DNA of 64,000 bases from the NCBI RefSeq assembly GCF_014203715.1, contig NZ_JACHJP010000003.1, forward strand, positions 532,186 to 596,185. Reading direction: 5' to 3'. Below the pieces are notes generated by a model. The model was given only the letters and a program-made list of their open reading frames with translations, had not been told where the DNA came from and ran no database searches. The stretch's first letter is position 1. Each line of letters begins with the position of its first letter. The DNA comes from Streptosporangium saharense (lineage in GTDB: Bacteria > Actinomycetota > Actinomycetes > Streptosporangiales > Streptosporangiaceae). The translations under genes and the position numbers were made by a program. This document shows, one piece after another, positions 45,790 to 53,180 of this stretch.

Positions 45790-46641
45790 CTAATCCATAG
45801 ATTGTTGTGTGAAATCCTCCAGAACCCTGACGATCACCGCCCTGGCGTCCTCCCTGAAGGACGCGGCCTGGTGGAACTCCTCGAAGCTGCGCTCGTAGAA
45901 CGCGATGTCCTCGGGGTCGCGCAGGATCAGGTCACGGGTCCTGGTCGGCACCGCGACCTGCCCCCTGTCGTAGATCCAGAAGCCGTTGATCGGCGCCGCG
46001 GGCAGCGGGGCCTCGAAGGGCAGCACGCCGAACTCCACGTTCGGCAGCGCCGTGACCGCGAGCAGCCGGTCGAGCTGGCCGCACATCACCTCCGGCGGCG
46101 CCAGCCGGTAGCGCAGCGCGGCCTCGGACATGATGAACCGGAACTTCCTGCTCGGGTCGTAGAGGATCTCCTGGCGCCGCATCCGCACCCTGATGGCGGC
46201 GTCCACCTCGTCGGGGGCGTTGTAGAGGCGTTTGATCCTGGTGAAGACGCTGCGGGCGTACTCGGTCGTCTGCAGCAGGCCGATGATCACGCCGGGCTCG
46301 ACGACCCTGAACGTCCTGGTCCGTGACTCCAGGTCGCGGATGTCCTCCTGGAGTGCGGCCAGGCCGCTGCGGTGGCGTTGCCGCCAGGAGTCCTGGCGCT
46401 CCATCAGGGCGCAGGCCTGCTCGACCAGTTCCTCGATCACCTCGGGGGTGGCCTCGACGGCCTGGCCCCAGAGGGTCACGTCGTCCTCGGTTGCCGTCTG
46501 GCGCGCGTTCTCGATGCGGGAGACCTTGGACGGCTGCCATCTCAGCCGCTCGGCCAGCTCCTTGCCGGACAGTTGCGCGGTCTCGCGCAACTGTCTGAGC
46601 CGGGCGCCCAGCTCGGTGCGGACCTGCTGGAACTCGCTCAC
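45790..46641 (-). CDS. XRE-family regulator with Scr1-type C-terminal domain
   Basis: This 283-residue protein has an N-terminal XRE HTH (QLRETAQLSGKELAERLRWQ, with PSKVSRIENARQTA completing it). The C-terminal region resembles the DUF5753/Scr1 domain (EPGVIIGLLQTTEYARSVF, VRMRRQEIL, FIMSEAALRYR, FGVLPFEA). Such proteins are numerous in Streptomyces-like genomes and act with small partner proteins in development. GTG 46641 has GGAGGAG 5 nt upstream. It is upstream of the 86-residue partner gene. A long AT-rich intergenic region precedes it. Confidence 0.88.
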   Translation of the reverse strand: MSEFQQVRTELGARLRQLRETAQLSGKELAERLRWQPSKVSRIENARQTATEDDVTLWGQAVEATPEVIEELVEQACALMERQDSWRQRHRSGLAALQEDIRDLESRTRTFRVVEPGVIIGLLQTTEYARSVFTRIKRLYNAPDEVDAAIRVRMRRQEILYDPSRKFRFIMSEAALRYRLAPPEVMCGQLDRLLAVTALPNVEFGVLPFEAPLPAAPINGFWIYDRGQVAVPTRTRDLILRDPEDIAFYERSFEEFHQAASFREDARAVIVRVLEDFTQQSMD

Positions 46642-47011
46642 CCGATCTCCTCCGCGGACCGCGGGGAGTGCGGCGCCCGCGCGCCCGTCGGCTCGCTCGT
46701 TCCGCGCGCCCGTGGAATCTCCCGCATGGTTCGCACGAGGGTAGACCGAGCGCGGGGATCGTGCCATAGCCGTCTCCCCAATCGTGATCAATATGTGTGG
46801 GAACGCGGGGGGCCGCCCTGTGACCCATGACGTGAGGCGGGCCGGACGGGTTCGGAAGGCGCGAACGCATGCCTAAATCCTTCCCCAATCCAGCATCTTC
46901 GGACAATTGCGCGCAATCCTAGACTTCGGAAGGTTGCATGAGGGTTTCAAATCCCGAAATACGCATATTTCGCGCTATATGGGGATTAATCGGATTTTTC
47001 CGGCGGGGGGT
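46642..47011. promoter_or_regulatory. AT-rich 370-bp intergenic region with two inverted repeats
   Basis: The region between the XRE start and the end of the enoyl-CoA hydratase contains no gene I can support. It holds ATTGCGCGCAAT (46906-46917), a perfect 12-bp palindrome. It also holds CGAAATA-CGCA-TATTTCG (46955-46972), flanked by AATCCC and GGGGATT that can extend the stem. These may be operators of the XRE gene or end signals of the hydratase gene; the first is more likely by position. Confidence 0.45.
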
Positions 47012-47821
47012 TCAGTCCTGTTCGGCGGGCACCCAGGACGGCGCGCGCTTCTGCATGAAGGCCGCGATCCCCTCCTGCCCCTCGGCGGAGGTGAAACGCT
47101 GCGCCGACAGCTCGGCCATCCGCCGCGTCCCCTCCTCGAAGGACAGCGCGGGCACCCCGCGCACCAGCTGCTTGGTGATCGCGAGCGCCTCGGGACCGCC
47201 GCGCAGCAGCATCCCGGTGTAGTGGGCGACCGTCTCGTCGAGCCTGTCCTCGGGAACCGCCCTGGTCAGCAGGCCTATCTCCTGCGCCCTGGCCGCGTCG
47301 AAGGTCTCGCCCGTCAGGAAGTACTCGGCAGCGGCCCTGGGGTCGAGCCTGCGCAGCACGGTCACCGAGATCATCGCCGGGACCACGCCGAGCCGTACCT
47401 CGGTGAACGCGAACGACGCCGTGTCGGGGGCGATGGCGAAGTCGCAGGCCGCGACCAGGCCGAGCCCCCCGGCGCGGGCGGTGCCGTTCAACCGGCACAC
47501 GACAGGCTTGGGGCTCTCCCAGATGAGGCTCATGATCTCCGGGAAGGAGGCGGTCACCGGGGCCTCGTGCGCCCTGCCCGGCTCGGTCCGCTGCTCCTTC
47601 AGGTCCGCGCCCGCGCAGAAGACCGGGCCCGTCCCGGTGAGCACGATGACCCGCACCTCCTCGTCGGCGAGCGCCTGGTTGAGCCGGTCCTCCAGGTCAC
47701 CGAGAAGCCGCACGGACAGCGCGTTCCGGTTGCGCGGGGAGTCCAGCGTGATCGTGGCGACCCCGCCGGACACCTCCTTGTGCACCAGGCGCTCCACTGG
47801 CCAGCCCGCGTCGGTGTTCAT
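47012..47821 (-). CDS. echA: Enoyl-CoA hydratase/isomerase family protein
   Basis: This 269-residue crotonase-fold protein has the family loops SPRNRNALSVRLLGDLEDRL and GTGPVFCAGADLKE (oxyanion hole). The block from AGGLGLVAACDFAIAPDTASFAF to GVVPAMISV shows the usual active-site Glu/Asp positions only partly, so the exact reaction is uncertain. ATG 47821 has AAGGAG 5 nt upstream; a 9-residue extension to 47848 is possible. It is alone between two minus-strand neighbours. A methylglutaconyl-CoA hydratase role for the leucine block is possible but unlinked. Confidence 0.87.
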   Translation of the reverse strand: MNTDAGWPVERLVHKEVSGGVATITLDSPRNRNALSVRLLGDLEDRLNQALADEEVRVIVLTGTGPVFCAGADLKEQRTEPGRAHEAPVTASFPEIMSLIWESPKPVVCRLNGTARAGGLGLVAACDFAIAPDTASFAFTEVRLGVVPAMISVTVLRRLDPRAAAEYFLTGETFDAARAQEIGLLTRAVPEDRLDETVAHYTGMLLRGGPEALAITKQLVRGVPALSFEEGTRRMAELSAQRFTSAEGQEGIAAFMQKRAPSWVPAEQD

Positions 47822-47894
47822 TCCCGCTCCTTGGTCACTCCTCGGCACCCCGTAACGGTACTCGCCGCGGACCGGGACGAGAGGGGCGGGACCG

Positions 47895-49646
47895 TCAGCC
47901 GCAGTGGCTCCAGCCGCTCTTCCAGGTCGCCGTGCCGTACGTGCCGCCCCAGATGACGCACTTCTTGACGGCGGCGAGCCGTACCGGGCCCGCGTAGGCG
48001 GTGAAGCTGCCCGGGTTGGAGCCGGAGGCGCCCCCCTTCACCTGGAGGATGGCGTTCATCTTGATCTTCCCGGGCACCATGTACTTCGACAGGGTGACGA
48101 CGCAGTTCTTGCCCGCCGCGGAGCTGTAGAGCAGGTAGACGGTCCCGGCGCCGAGGCCCCTGGACTCGATCACCTTGTAGCCGGAGCCGCAGATCCCGGC
48201 CGCGGTGTAGATGTTCGGCTTCGGCTTCGGGGTCGGTTTCGGCGTGGGTTTCGGGGTCGGCTTGGGAGTCGGCTTCGGCGTGGGCTTGACCGTGGGCTTC
48301 ACGGTGGGCTTCACGGTCGGCTTGGCCGTCGGTTTCACGGTCGGCGGGGCCGGGGGCTTGGTCGTCGGGGCGTCCGTGGGGTCCACGCTCGGCTTCTCGG
48401 TCGGCTCCGGCTTCGGGGTCGGCTTCGCCGTGGGCTTGGGCGTCGCCTTCGGGGTCGGGCTCGCCGGTGCCCGGCTGGGTAGCTGGGTCCTGCCCGTGCT
48501 GGGCTTGGCGGTGAGGTGGCCGACGGGCTCGGTGCTCTTGCGCTGGCCGGGACGGGGCGTCGCGGACCTCTGGGTGACGGGCGGATCGCTGGGCGCGGGA
48601 TCCGGCACCCGCGCCTGGTCCGTGGCGGCGGGGGAGGTCGCGGTCCGCGCGCTCGCCGCCTCCTGCTGGCCCTGCAGGACCACGACGGCACCCGCCGTCG
48701 CGCCGAAGACGACGATCGCGGCGGCCCCCGCGAGCAGCATCCCCGAGGGGCGGCGCCGCCGTACGGGAGGAGCCGGGGGAGCGGCCGAGACGGCGGTGGG
48801 AGCGGCGGGCGCGGGGGCGCCGTGTTTGGTGGGGGAGGGGACCGTAGCCCCCATCAGGTGGCTGACCAGCTCCTCGGCGGTCGGCCGCAGTGCCGCGTCC
48901 TTCGACAGGGAGGCGGCGACCAGCTCGCGCAGATGCCCCTCAAGACCGCCCAGTTCGGGTTCGACGGTCAGGATCCGGTTCATCACCACGGCGATGGAGT
49001 CGGCGCCGAACGCGGGCCGCCCGGTCGCGGCGAAGACCATCGTGACGCCCCAGGCGAACACGTCGGCCGCCGCCGTCACCTCACCCCCGCCGAGCTGCTC
49101 GGGGGCGAGGTAGGAGGGCGTCCCCATCGTCGTGCCCGTCGCGGTGGTCCCTGGCGAGTCCAGTGCCCTGGCGATGCCGAAGTCGATAACCACGGGACCC
49201 TCGGGGCCCATCAGCACGTTGGCGGGCTTGAAGTCCCGGTGCAGGATGCCCGCCCGGTGGATGGCGGAAAGGGCGGTGGCCGTGCTGACGGCCAGGCGTT
49301 CGAGCGCCGCGCCGCGCCGGGGACCCTCCCGGTCCACGAGCTGCCGCAGGGAGGGGCCGGGGACGTACTCGCTCACGATGTACGGCTGGCTGCCCGCGAG
49401 GTCGGCGTGGAGCACCGGGGCTGTGCAGAACCTGGCGACCCGCTGGGCGACGGAGACCTCCCGCAGGAAGCGGGCCCTGGCCTCGGGGTCGGCGGTGAGC
49501 CCGTGGTGGAGGAGTTTGACGGCCACCTGCTCGCCCGAGGGCCCCCTGCCCAGATAGACGACGCCCTGGCCACCCTCACCGAGCCTGCCGGTCAGCTCGA
49601 ACGGCCCGAGCCGTGGGGGATCCCCCGAAGTGAGCGGCTGTACCAC
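47895..49646 (-). CDS. Membrane Ser/Thr protein kinase with a KPT-repeat stalk and extracellular C-terminal domain
   Basis: This 583-residue receptor kinase has an N-terminal Hanks-type kinase (GRLGEGGQGVVYLGR, Lys of VAVKLL, catalytic HRDFKPANVLM, metal DFGIAR). A membrane helix (GMLLAGAAAIVVFGATAGAVVV) and a long Pro/Lys/Thr-rich stalk follow, with KPTPKPTPK-type repeats (about residues 400-475). A C-terminal extracellular domain of about 90 residues ends it, with Cys pairs (ICGSGYKVI, KNCVVTLS, KKCVIWGG, HCG). The stalk probably spans the cell wall. GTG 49646 has GGGGGG upstream. It is on its own, so its target is unknown. Confidence 0.9.
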   Translation of the reverse strand: MVQPLTSGDPPRLGPFELTGRLGEGGQGVVYLGRGPSGEQVAVKLLHHGLTADPEARARFLREVSVAQRVARFCTAPVLHADLAGSQPYIVSEYVPGPSLRQLVDREGPRRGAALERLAVSTATALSAIHRAGILHRDFKPANVLMGPEGPVVIDFGIARALDSPGTTATGTTMGTPSYLAPEQLGGGEVTAAADVFAWGVTMVFAATGRPAFGADSIAVVMNRILTVEPELGGLEGHLRELVAASLSKDAALRPTAEELVSHLMGATVPSPTKHGAPAPAAPTAVSAAPPAPPVRRRRPSGMLLAGAAAIVVFGATAGAVVVLQGQQEAASARTATSPAATDQARVPDPAPSDPPVTQRSATPRPGQRKSTEPVGHLTAKPSTGRTQLPSRAPASPTPKATPKPTAKPTPKPEPTEKPSVDPTDAPTTKPPAPPTVKPTAKPTVKPTVKPTVKPTPKPTPKPTPKPTPKPTPKPKPNIYTAAGICGSGYKVIESRGLGAGTVYLLYSSAAGKNCVVTLSKYMVPGKIKMNAILQVKGGASGSNPGSFTAYAGPVRLAAVKKCVIWGGTYGTATWKSGWSHCG

Positions 49647-49727
49647 GATGACCCCCCGACAAAACCTACGAATTGGGTTATGTGGGGCAGAACGCTACCA
49701 GTGTGGGCTGTGGTCCGGACGGTCCCT

Positions 49728-51089
49728 TCAGATGGCCTTGCCGGGGTTGAGGATGCCGAGCGGGTCGAAGACGCGCTTGATCCCGTGGTGGACCTCCTCG
49801 GTCACGGGTCCCGCCTCAAGGGCGAGCCAGCGCCGTTTCAGCAGCCCGACGCCGTGCTCACCGGTCAGCGTGCCGCCCATCCCGAGCGCCTCCCTGAAGA
49901 CCTCGTCGGCAGCCGCCCACACCTCCGGTGGCGGTTCGGCCAGCCCGTGGTCGAAGACGAAGACCGGGTGCAGGTTGCCGTCGCCCGCGTGCGCGACCGT
50001 GGCGATCAGCACCCCGTGCCTGGCCGCGATGGCCTCGACCTTCTCGATCATGTACGGCAGCGCGGAGCGGGGCACGCACACGTCCTCGACCAGGCACTTT
50101 CCAAGGCGTTCCTTGGCCTGGTAGGCGAGCCGCCTGACCCCGACCAGTTCCTCGGCCTCCTGCTCGGAGGAGGAGACCGCGACGAAGGGCGAGCCGTGCT
50201 CCGCGCACAGCCGGGCCATCCGCTCGGCGACCGAGGGGCCGTCCGCGGCGTCCGACTGCGCGATCAGCATCGCCTGGGTCGTGGCCTCAAGACCGATGTT
50301 GCGCCAGTCGTCGATGGCCTTGAGCGTCGTGCGGTCGAGCATCTCCAGCAGCGAGGGCTGGCACCCGGCCGCGATGATCGCCGCGACCGCCGCGGCGGCG
50401 TCCCTGAGCGAGGTGAATTCGGCCGCGATCGTCGCCGGATAGACGGCCGGGGCCCTGCGCAGCCGTACCGTGGCGGAGGTGATCACCCCGAGCGTGCCCT
50501 CAGAGCCGACGAACAGGCCGGTCAGGTCGTAGCCCGTCACGCCCTTGACCGTGCGCCTGCCGGTCTCCAGGACGCGCCCGTCGGCCAGCACGACCTCAAG
50601 GCCGAGCGCCGAGTCGCGGGTCACGCCGTACTTCACGCACCGCAGCCCGCCCGCGTTGGTGGCCAGGTTGCCGCCGATCGTGGAGATCTCGTAGGAGGAG
50701 GGGTCCGGCGCGTACATCAGCCCGTGCGCGCGGGCGGCCCTGTCCAGGTCGGCGGTGATCACGCCGGGCTCGACCACGGCGATCTCGTCGGCGGGTGAGA
50801 GCTCCCTGATCGCCGTCATCCTGTGCAGCGCCAGGACGACGCACCCCTCGACCGACGTCGCCCCGCCCGCCAGGCCGCTGCCCGCGCCCCTGGGCACGAC
50901 GGGCACCCGGTGCTCCGTGGCCCACCTGAGCGTGGCGACCACGTCGTCCCTGCCCTCGGCCAGTACGACGGCCAGCGGCCTGCCCGGTTCGAGGAAGGTC
51001 CTGTCCCGCGCGTAGGAGTCGGTGACGTCGGGGTCCGTCAGCACCCTCTCCGGCGAGAGGGCGGCGACGAGTTCGGAGATAACGCTCAC
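49728..51089 (-). CDS. FAD-linked 2-hydroxy acid oxidase, GlcD-like
   Basis: This 453-residue FAD_binding_4/FAD-oxidase_C protein resembles GlcD and D-lactate dehydrogenases. FAD motifs include VPVVPRGAGSGLAGGA and PDPSSYEISTIGGNLATNAGG, and GYDLTGLFVGSEGTLGVIT. The C-terminal end has HAGDGNLHPVFVFD and GGTLTGEHGVGLLKR, the usual substrate/metal segment. It oxidises a 2-hydroxy acid such as glycolate or D-lactate. No GlcE/GlcF partner is adjacent, so it is a single-subunit member. GTG 51089 is used. It is divergent from the oxidase subunit gene. Confidence 0.88.
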   Translation of the reverse strand: MSVISELVAALSPERVLTDPDVTDSYARDRTFLEPGRPLAVVLAEGRDDVVATLRWATEHRVPVVPRGAGSGLAGGATSVEGCVVLALHRMTAIRELSPADEIAVVEPGVITADLDRAARAHGLMYAPDPSSYEISTIGGNLATNAGGLRCVKYGVTRDSALGLEVVLADGRVLETGRRTVKGVTGYDLTGLFVGSEGTLGVITSATVRLRRAPAVYPATIAAEFTSLRDAAAAVAAIIAAGCQPSLLEMLDRTTLKAIDDWRNIGLEATTQAMLIAQSDAADGPSVAERMARLCAEHGSPFVAVSSSEQEAEELVGVRRLAYQAKERLGKCLVEDVCVPRSALPYMIEKVEAIAARHGVLIATVAHAGDGNLHPVFVFDHGLAEPPPEVWAAADEVFREALGMGGTLTGEHGVGLLKRRWLALEAGPVTEEVHHGIKRVFDPLGILNPGKAI

Positions 51090-51250
51090 AAGGGGACTGT
51101 ACGGCCCGGCTCGCGGGCGGGATCACACGGACGTCACGTGATGATGCGGGCGAGGCTCGGTGAGGGTTCTGCCAAATGTGGTGACGCGACGGTCAGGTGG
51201 GGAGAAGTCTCGTTTCGTACGGCTGTCGCCCAACCGAAGGGAGCCGCGCT

Positions 51251-52924
51251 GTGACGACTGTGCAGCAGCGGGCCGCGGCCGAGCCCGTCCGCGGGGGAAA
51301 GGTGATCGTCTCGTGGCTGACGTCCACGGACCACAAGATCATCGGCGACCTCTACATCATCACGTCGTTCGTGTTCTTCCTGATCGGCGGGGTCATGGCC
51401 CTGGTCATCCGGGCCGAACTCGCGCACCCGGGGCTCCAGCTCGTCAACAACGTCCAGTACAACGAGCTGTTCACCATGCACGGCACGGTGATGCTGCTGT
51501 TCTTCGCCACCCCGCTGTTCGCCGGGTTCGCCAACGTGATCATGCCGTTGCAGATCGGCGCGCCGGACGTGGCCTTCCCCAGGCTCAACATGGTCAGCTA
51601 CTGGCTGTTCCTGTTCGGCGGCATCATCGCGCTCAGCGGGTTCGCGACCAACGGGGGAGCCGCCGACTTCGGCTGGACGGGCTACACCCCGCTGTCGGTG
51701 GCGACCTACTCCGCGGGGGTGGGCGGTGACCTGTGGGTCGTCGGCCTGGTGATGTCGGGCCTCGGGACGATCCTGGGCTCCGTCAACTTCATCACCACGA
51801 TCATCTGCATGCGCGCGCCCGGCATGACGATGTTCCGCATGCCGCTGTTCACCTGGAACGTGCTGCTGACCGGTCTGCTGGTGCTGATCGCATTCCCGGT
51901 GCTGGCCGCCGCGCTGCTCGCCCTTGAGGCCGACCGCAGCTTCGGCGCGCACATCTACGACGCCGCGACCGGCGGGCCGATGATCTGGCAGCACCTGTTC
52001 TGGTTCTTCGGCCATCCCGAGGTCTACATCATCGCGCTGCCGTTCTTCGGCATCGTGACCGAGGTGATCCCGGTCTTCAGCCGCAAGCCGCTGTTCGGCT
52101 ACATCGGCCTGGTCGGGGCGACGATCGCCATCGCGGGGCTGTCCGTCACGGTCTGGGCGCACCACATGTTCGCCACGGGCCGGGTGCTGCTGCCGTTCTT
52201 CTCGTTCATGACCTTCCTCATCGCGGTCCCGACGGGGGTGAAGTTCTTCAACTGGGTGGGCACGATGTGGCGGGGGCACCTGACGTTCGAGTCGCCCATG
52301 CTGTTCTCGATCGGCTTCCTGGTGACGTTCCTCCTGGGCGGCCTGACCGGCGTCATCCTGGCCTCGCCGCCGCTGGACTTCCAGGTCACCGACTCCTACT
52401 TCGTGGTGGCGCACTTCCACTACGTCGTCTTCGGCACCGTGGTCTTCGCGATGTTCGCGGGCTTCTACTTCTGGTGGCCCAAGATGACCGGCAGGATGCT
52501 CAACGACACGCTGGGGAAGATCCACTTCTGGCTGCTGTTCATCGGCTTCCACGCGACGTTCCTGGTGCAGCACTGGCTGGGGGCGGCGGGCTTCCCGCGC
52601 CGCTACGCCGACTACAGCCCGGACGACGGCTTCACCTTCCTGAACGTGGTCTCCTCGGTCGGCGCCCTCATCCTGGGCGTCTCCACGCTGCCGTTCCTCT
52701 ACAACGTCTGGTGGACCTTCAAGCACGGGCCGAAGGTGACCGTGGACGACCCCTGGGGGTTCGGCAACTCGCTCGAATGGGCGACCTCGTGCCCGCCGCC
52801 GCGGCACAACTTCACCTCGCTGCCGCGCATCAGGTCCGAGCGCCCGGCCTTCGACCTCAAGTACCCCAGGACCGGGCAGCAGCCGCGCCAGCTCGATCCC
52901 ACGGCTCCCGGCGAGGAGCTCTGA
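51251..52924 (+). CDS. ctaD: Cytochrome c oxidase subunit I
   Basis: This 557-residue integral membrane protein is the catalytic subunit of an aa3-type oxidase that reduces O2 to water and pumps protons. It has twelve helices with the family landmarks [13 protein letters not shown] (heme a ligand His), [23 protein letters not shown] (the HPEVY His-Tyr pair for copper-B and its crosslink), and HHMFATG with two copper-B His. The K and D channel regions are present. GTG 51251 has AAGGGAG 8 nt upstream. It is a stand-alone copy with no other oxidase subunit, probably an extra paralog. Confidence 0.94.
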   Translation: MTTVQQRAAAEPVRGGKVIVSWLTSTDHKIIGDLYIITSFVFFLIGGVMALVIRAELAHPGLQLVNNVQYNELFTMHGTVMLLFFATPLFAGFANVIMPLQIGAPDVAFPRLNMVSYWLFLFGGIIALSGFATNGGAADFGWTGYTPLSVATYSAGVGGDLWVVGLVMSGLGTILGSVNFITTIICMRAPGMTMFRMPLFTWNVLLTGLLVLIAFPVLAAALLALEADRSFGAHIYDAATGGPMIWQHLFWFFGHPEVYIIALPFFGIVTEVIPVFSRKPLFGYIGLVGATIAIAGLSVTVWAHHMFATGRVLLPFFSFMTFLIAVPTGVKFFNWVGTMWRGHLTFESPMLFSIGFLVTFLLGGLTGVILASPPLDFQVTDSYFVVAHFHYVVFGTVVFAMFAGFYFWWPKMTGRMLNDTLGKIHFWLLFIGFHATFLVQHWLGAAGFPRRYADYSPDDGFTFLNVVSSVGALILGVSTLPFLYNVWWTFKHGPKVTVDDPWGFGNSLEWATSCPPPRHNFTSLPRIRSERPAFDLKYPRTGQQPRQLDPTAPGEEL

Positions 52925-52964
52925 TCCCGGGCCCTGGGAGCGGTCTCACGGTGGCGGGCTTCCG

Positions 52965-52994
52965 GCTTTCACCGCGCTGACCTGCTGTGAAAGC
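52965..52994 (+). terminator. Hairpin after ctaD
   Basis: GCTTTCAC (52965-52972) and GTGAAAGC (52987-52994) are perfect 8-nt arms with a 14-nt loop, 40 bp after the ctaD stop. It may terminate ctaD transcription. Confidence 0.5.
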
Positions 52995-53021
52995 GATGTC
53001 AACAGGAAAATTCTGGAAATC

Positions 53022-53047
53022 ATCACCATTTCCTGTGAAGTGGTGAT
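53022..53047. promoter_or_regulatory. Inverted repeat upstream of the M6 protease
   Basis: ATCACCA (53022-53028) and TGGTGAT (53041-53047) are exact inverted arms 12 nt apart, inside an AT-rich region before the M6 protease start. It is a candidate operator in the promoter region of the protease. Confidence 0.45.
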
Positions 53048-53180
53048 TCATTACAGTTTTACAACATCATTCAGCGGCTTTACTCCTGCTTTACCTTCTC
53101 GTCTAACGTCCCGCTCGGTGCGTACATAAGGCGCATCTGGGACGTTCGCGCCCGGCGAACCCGGGCAGGGAGGGTAAGCG

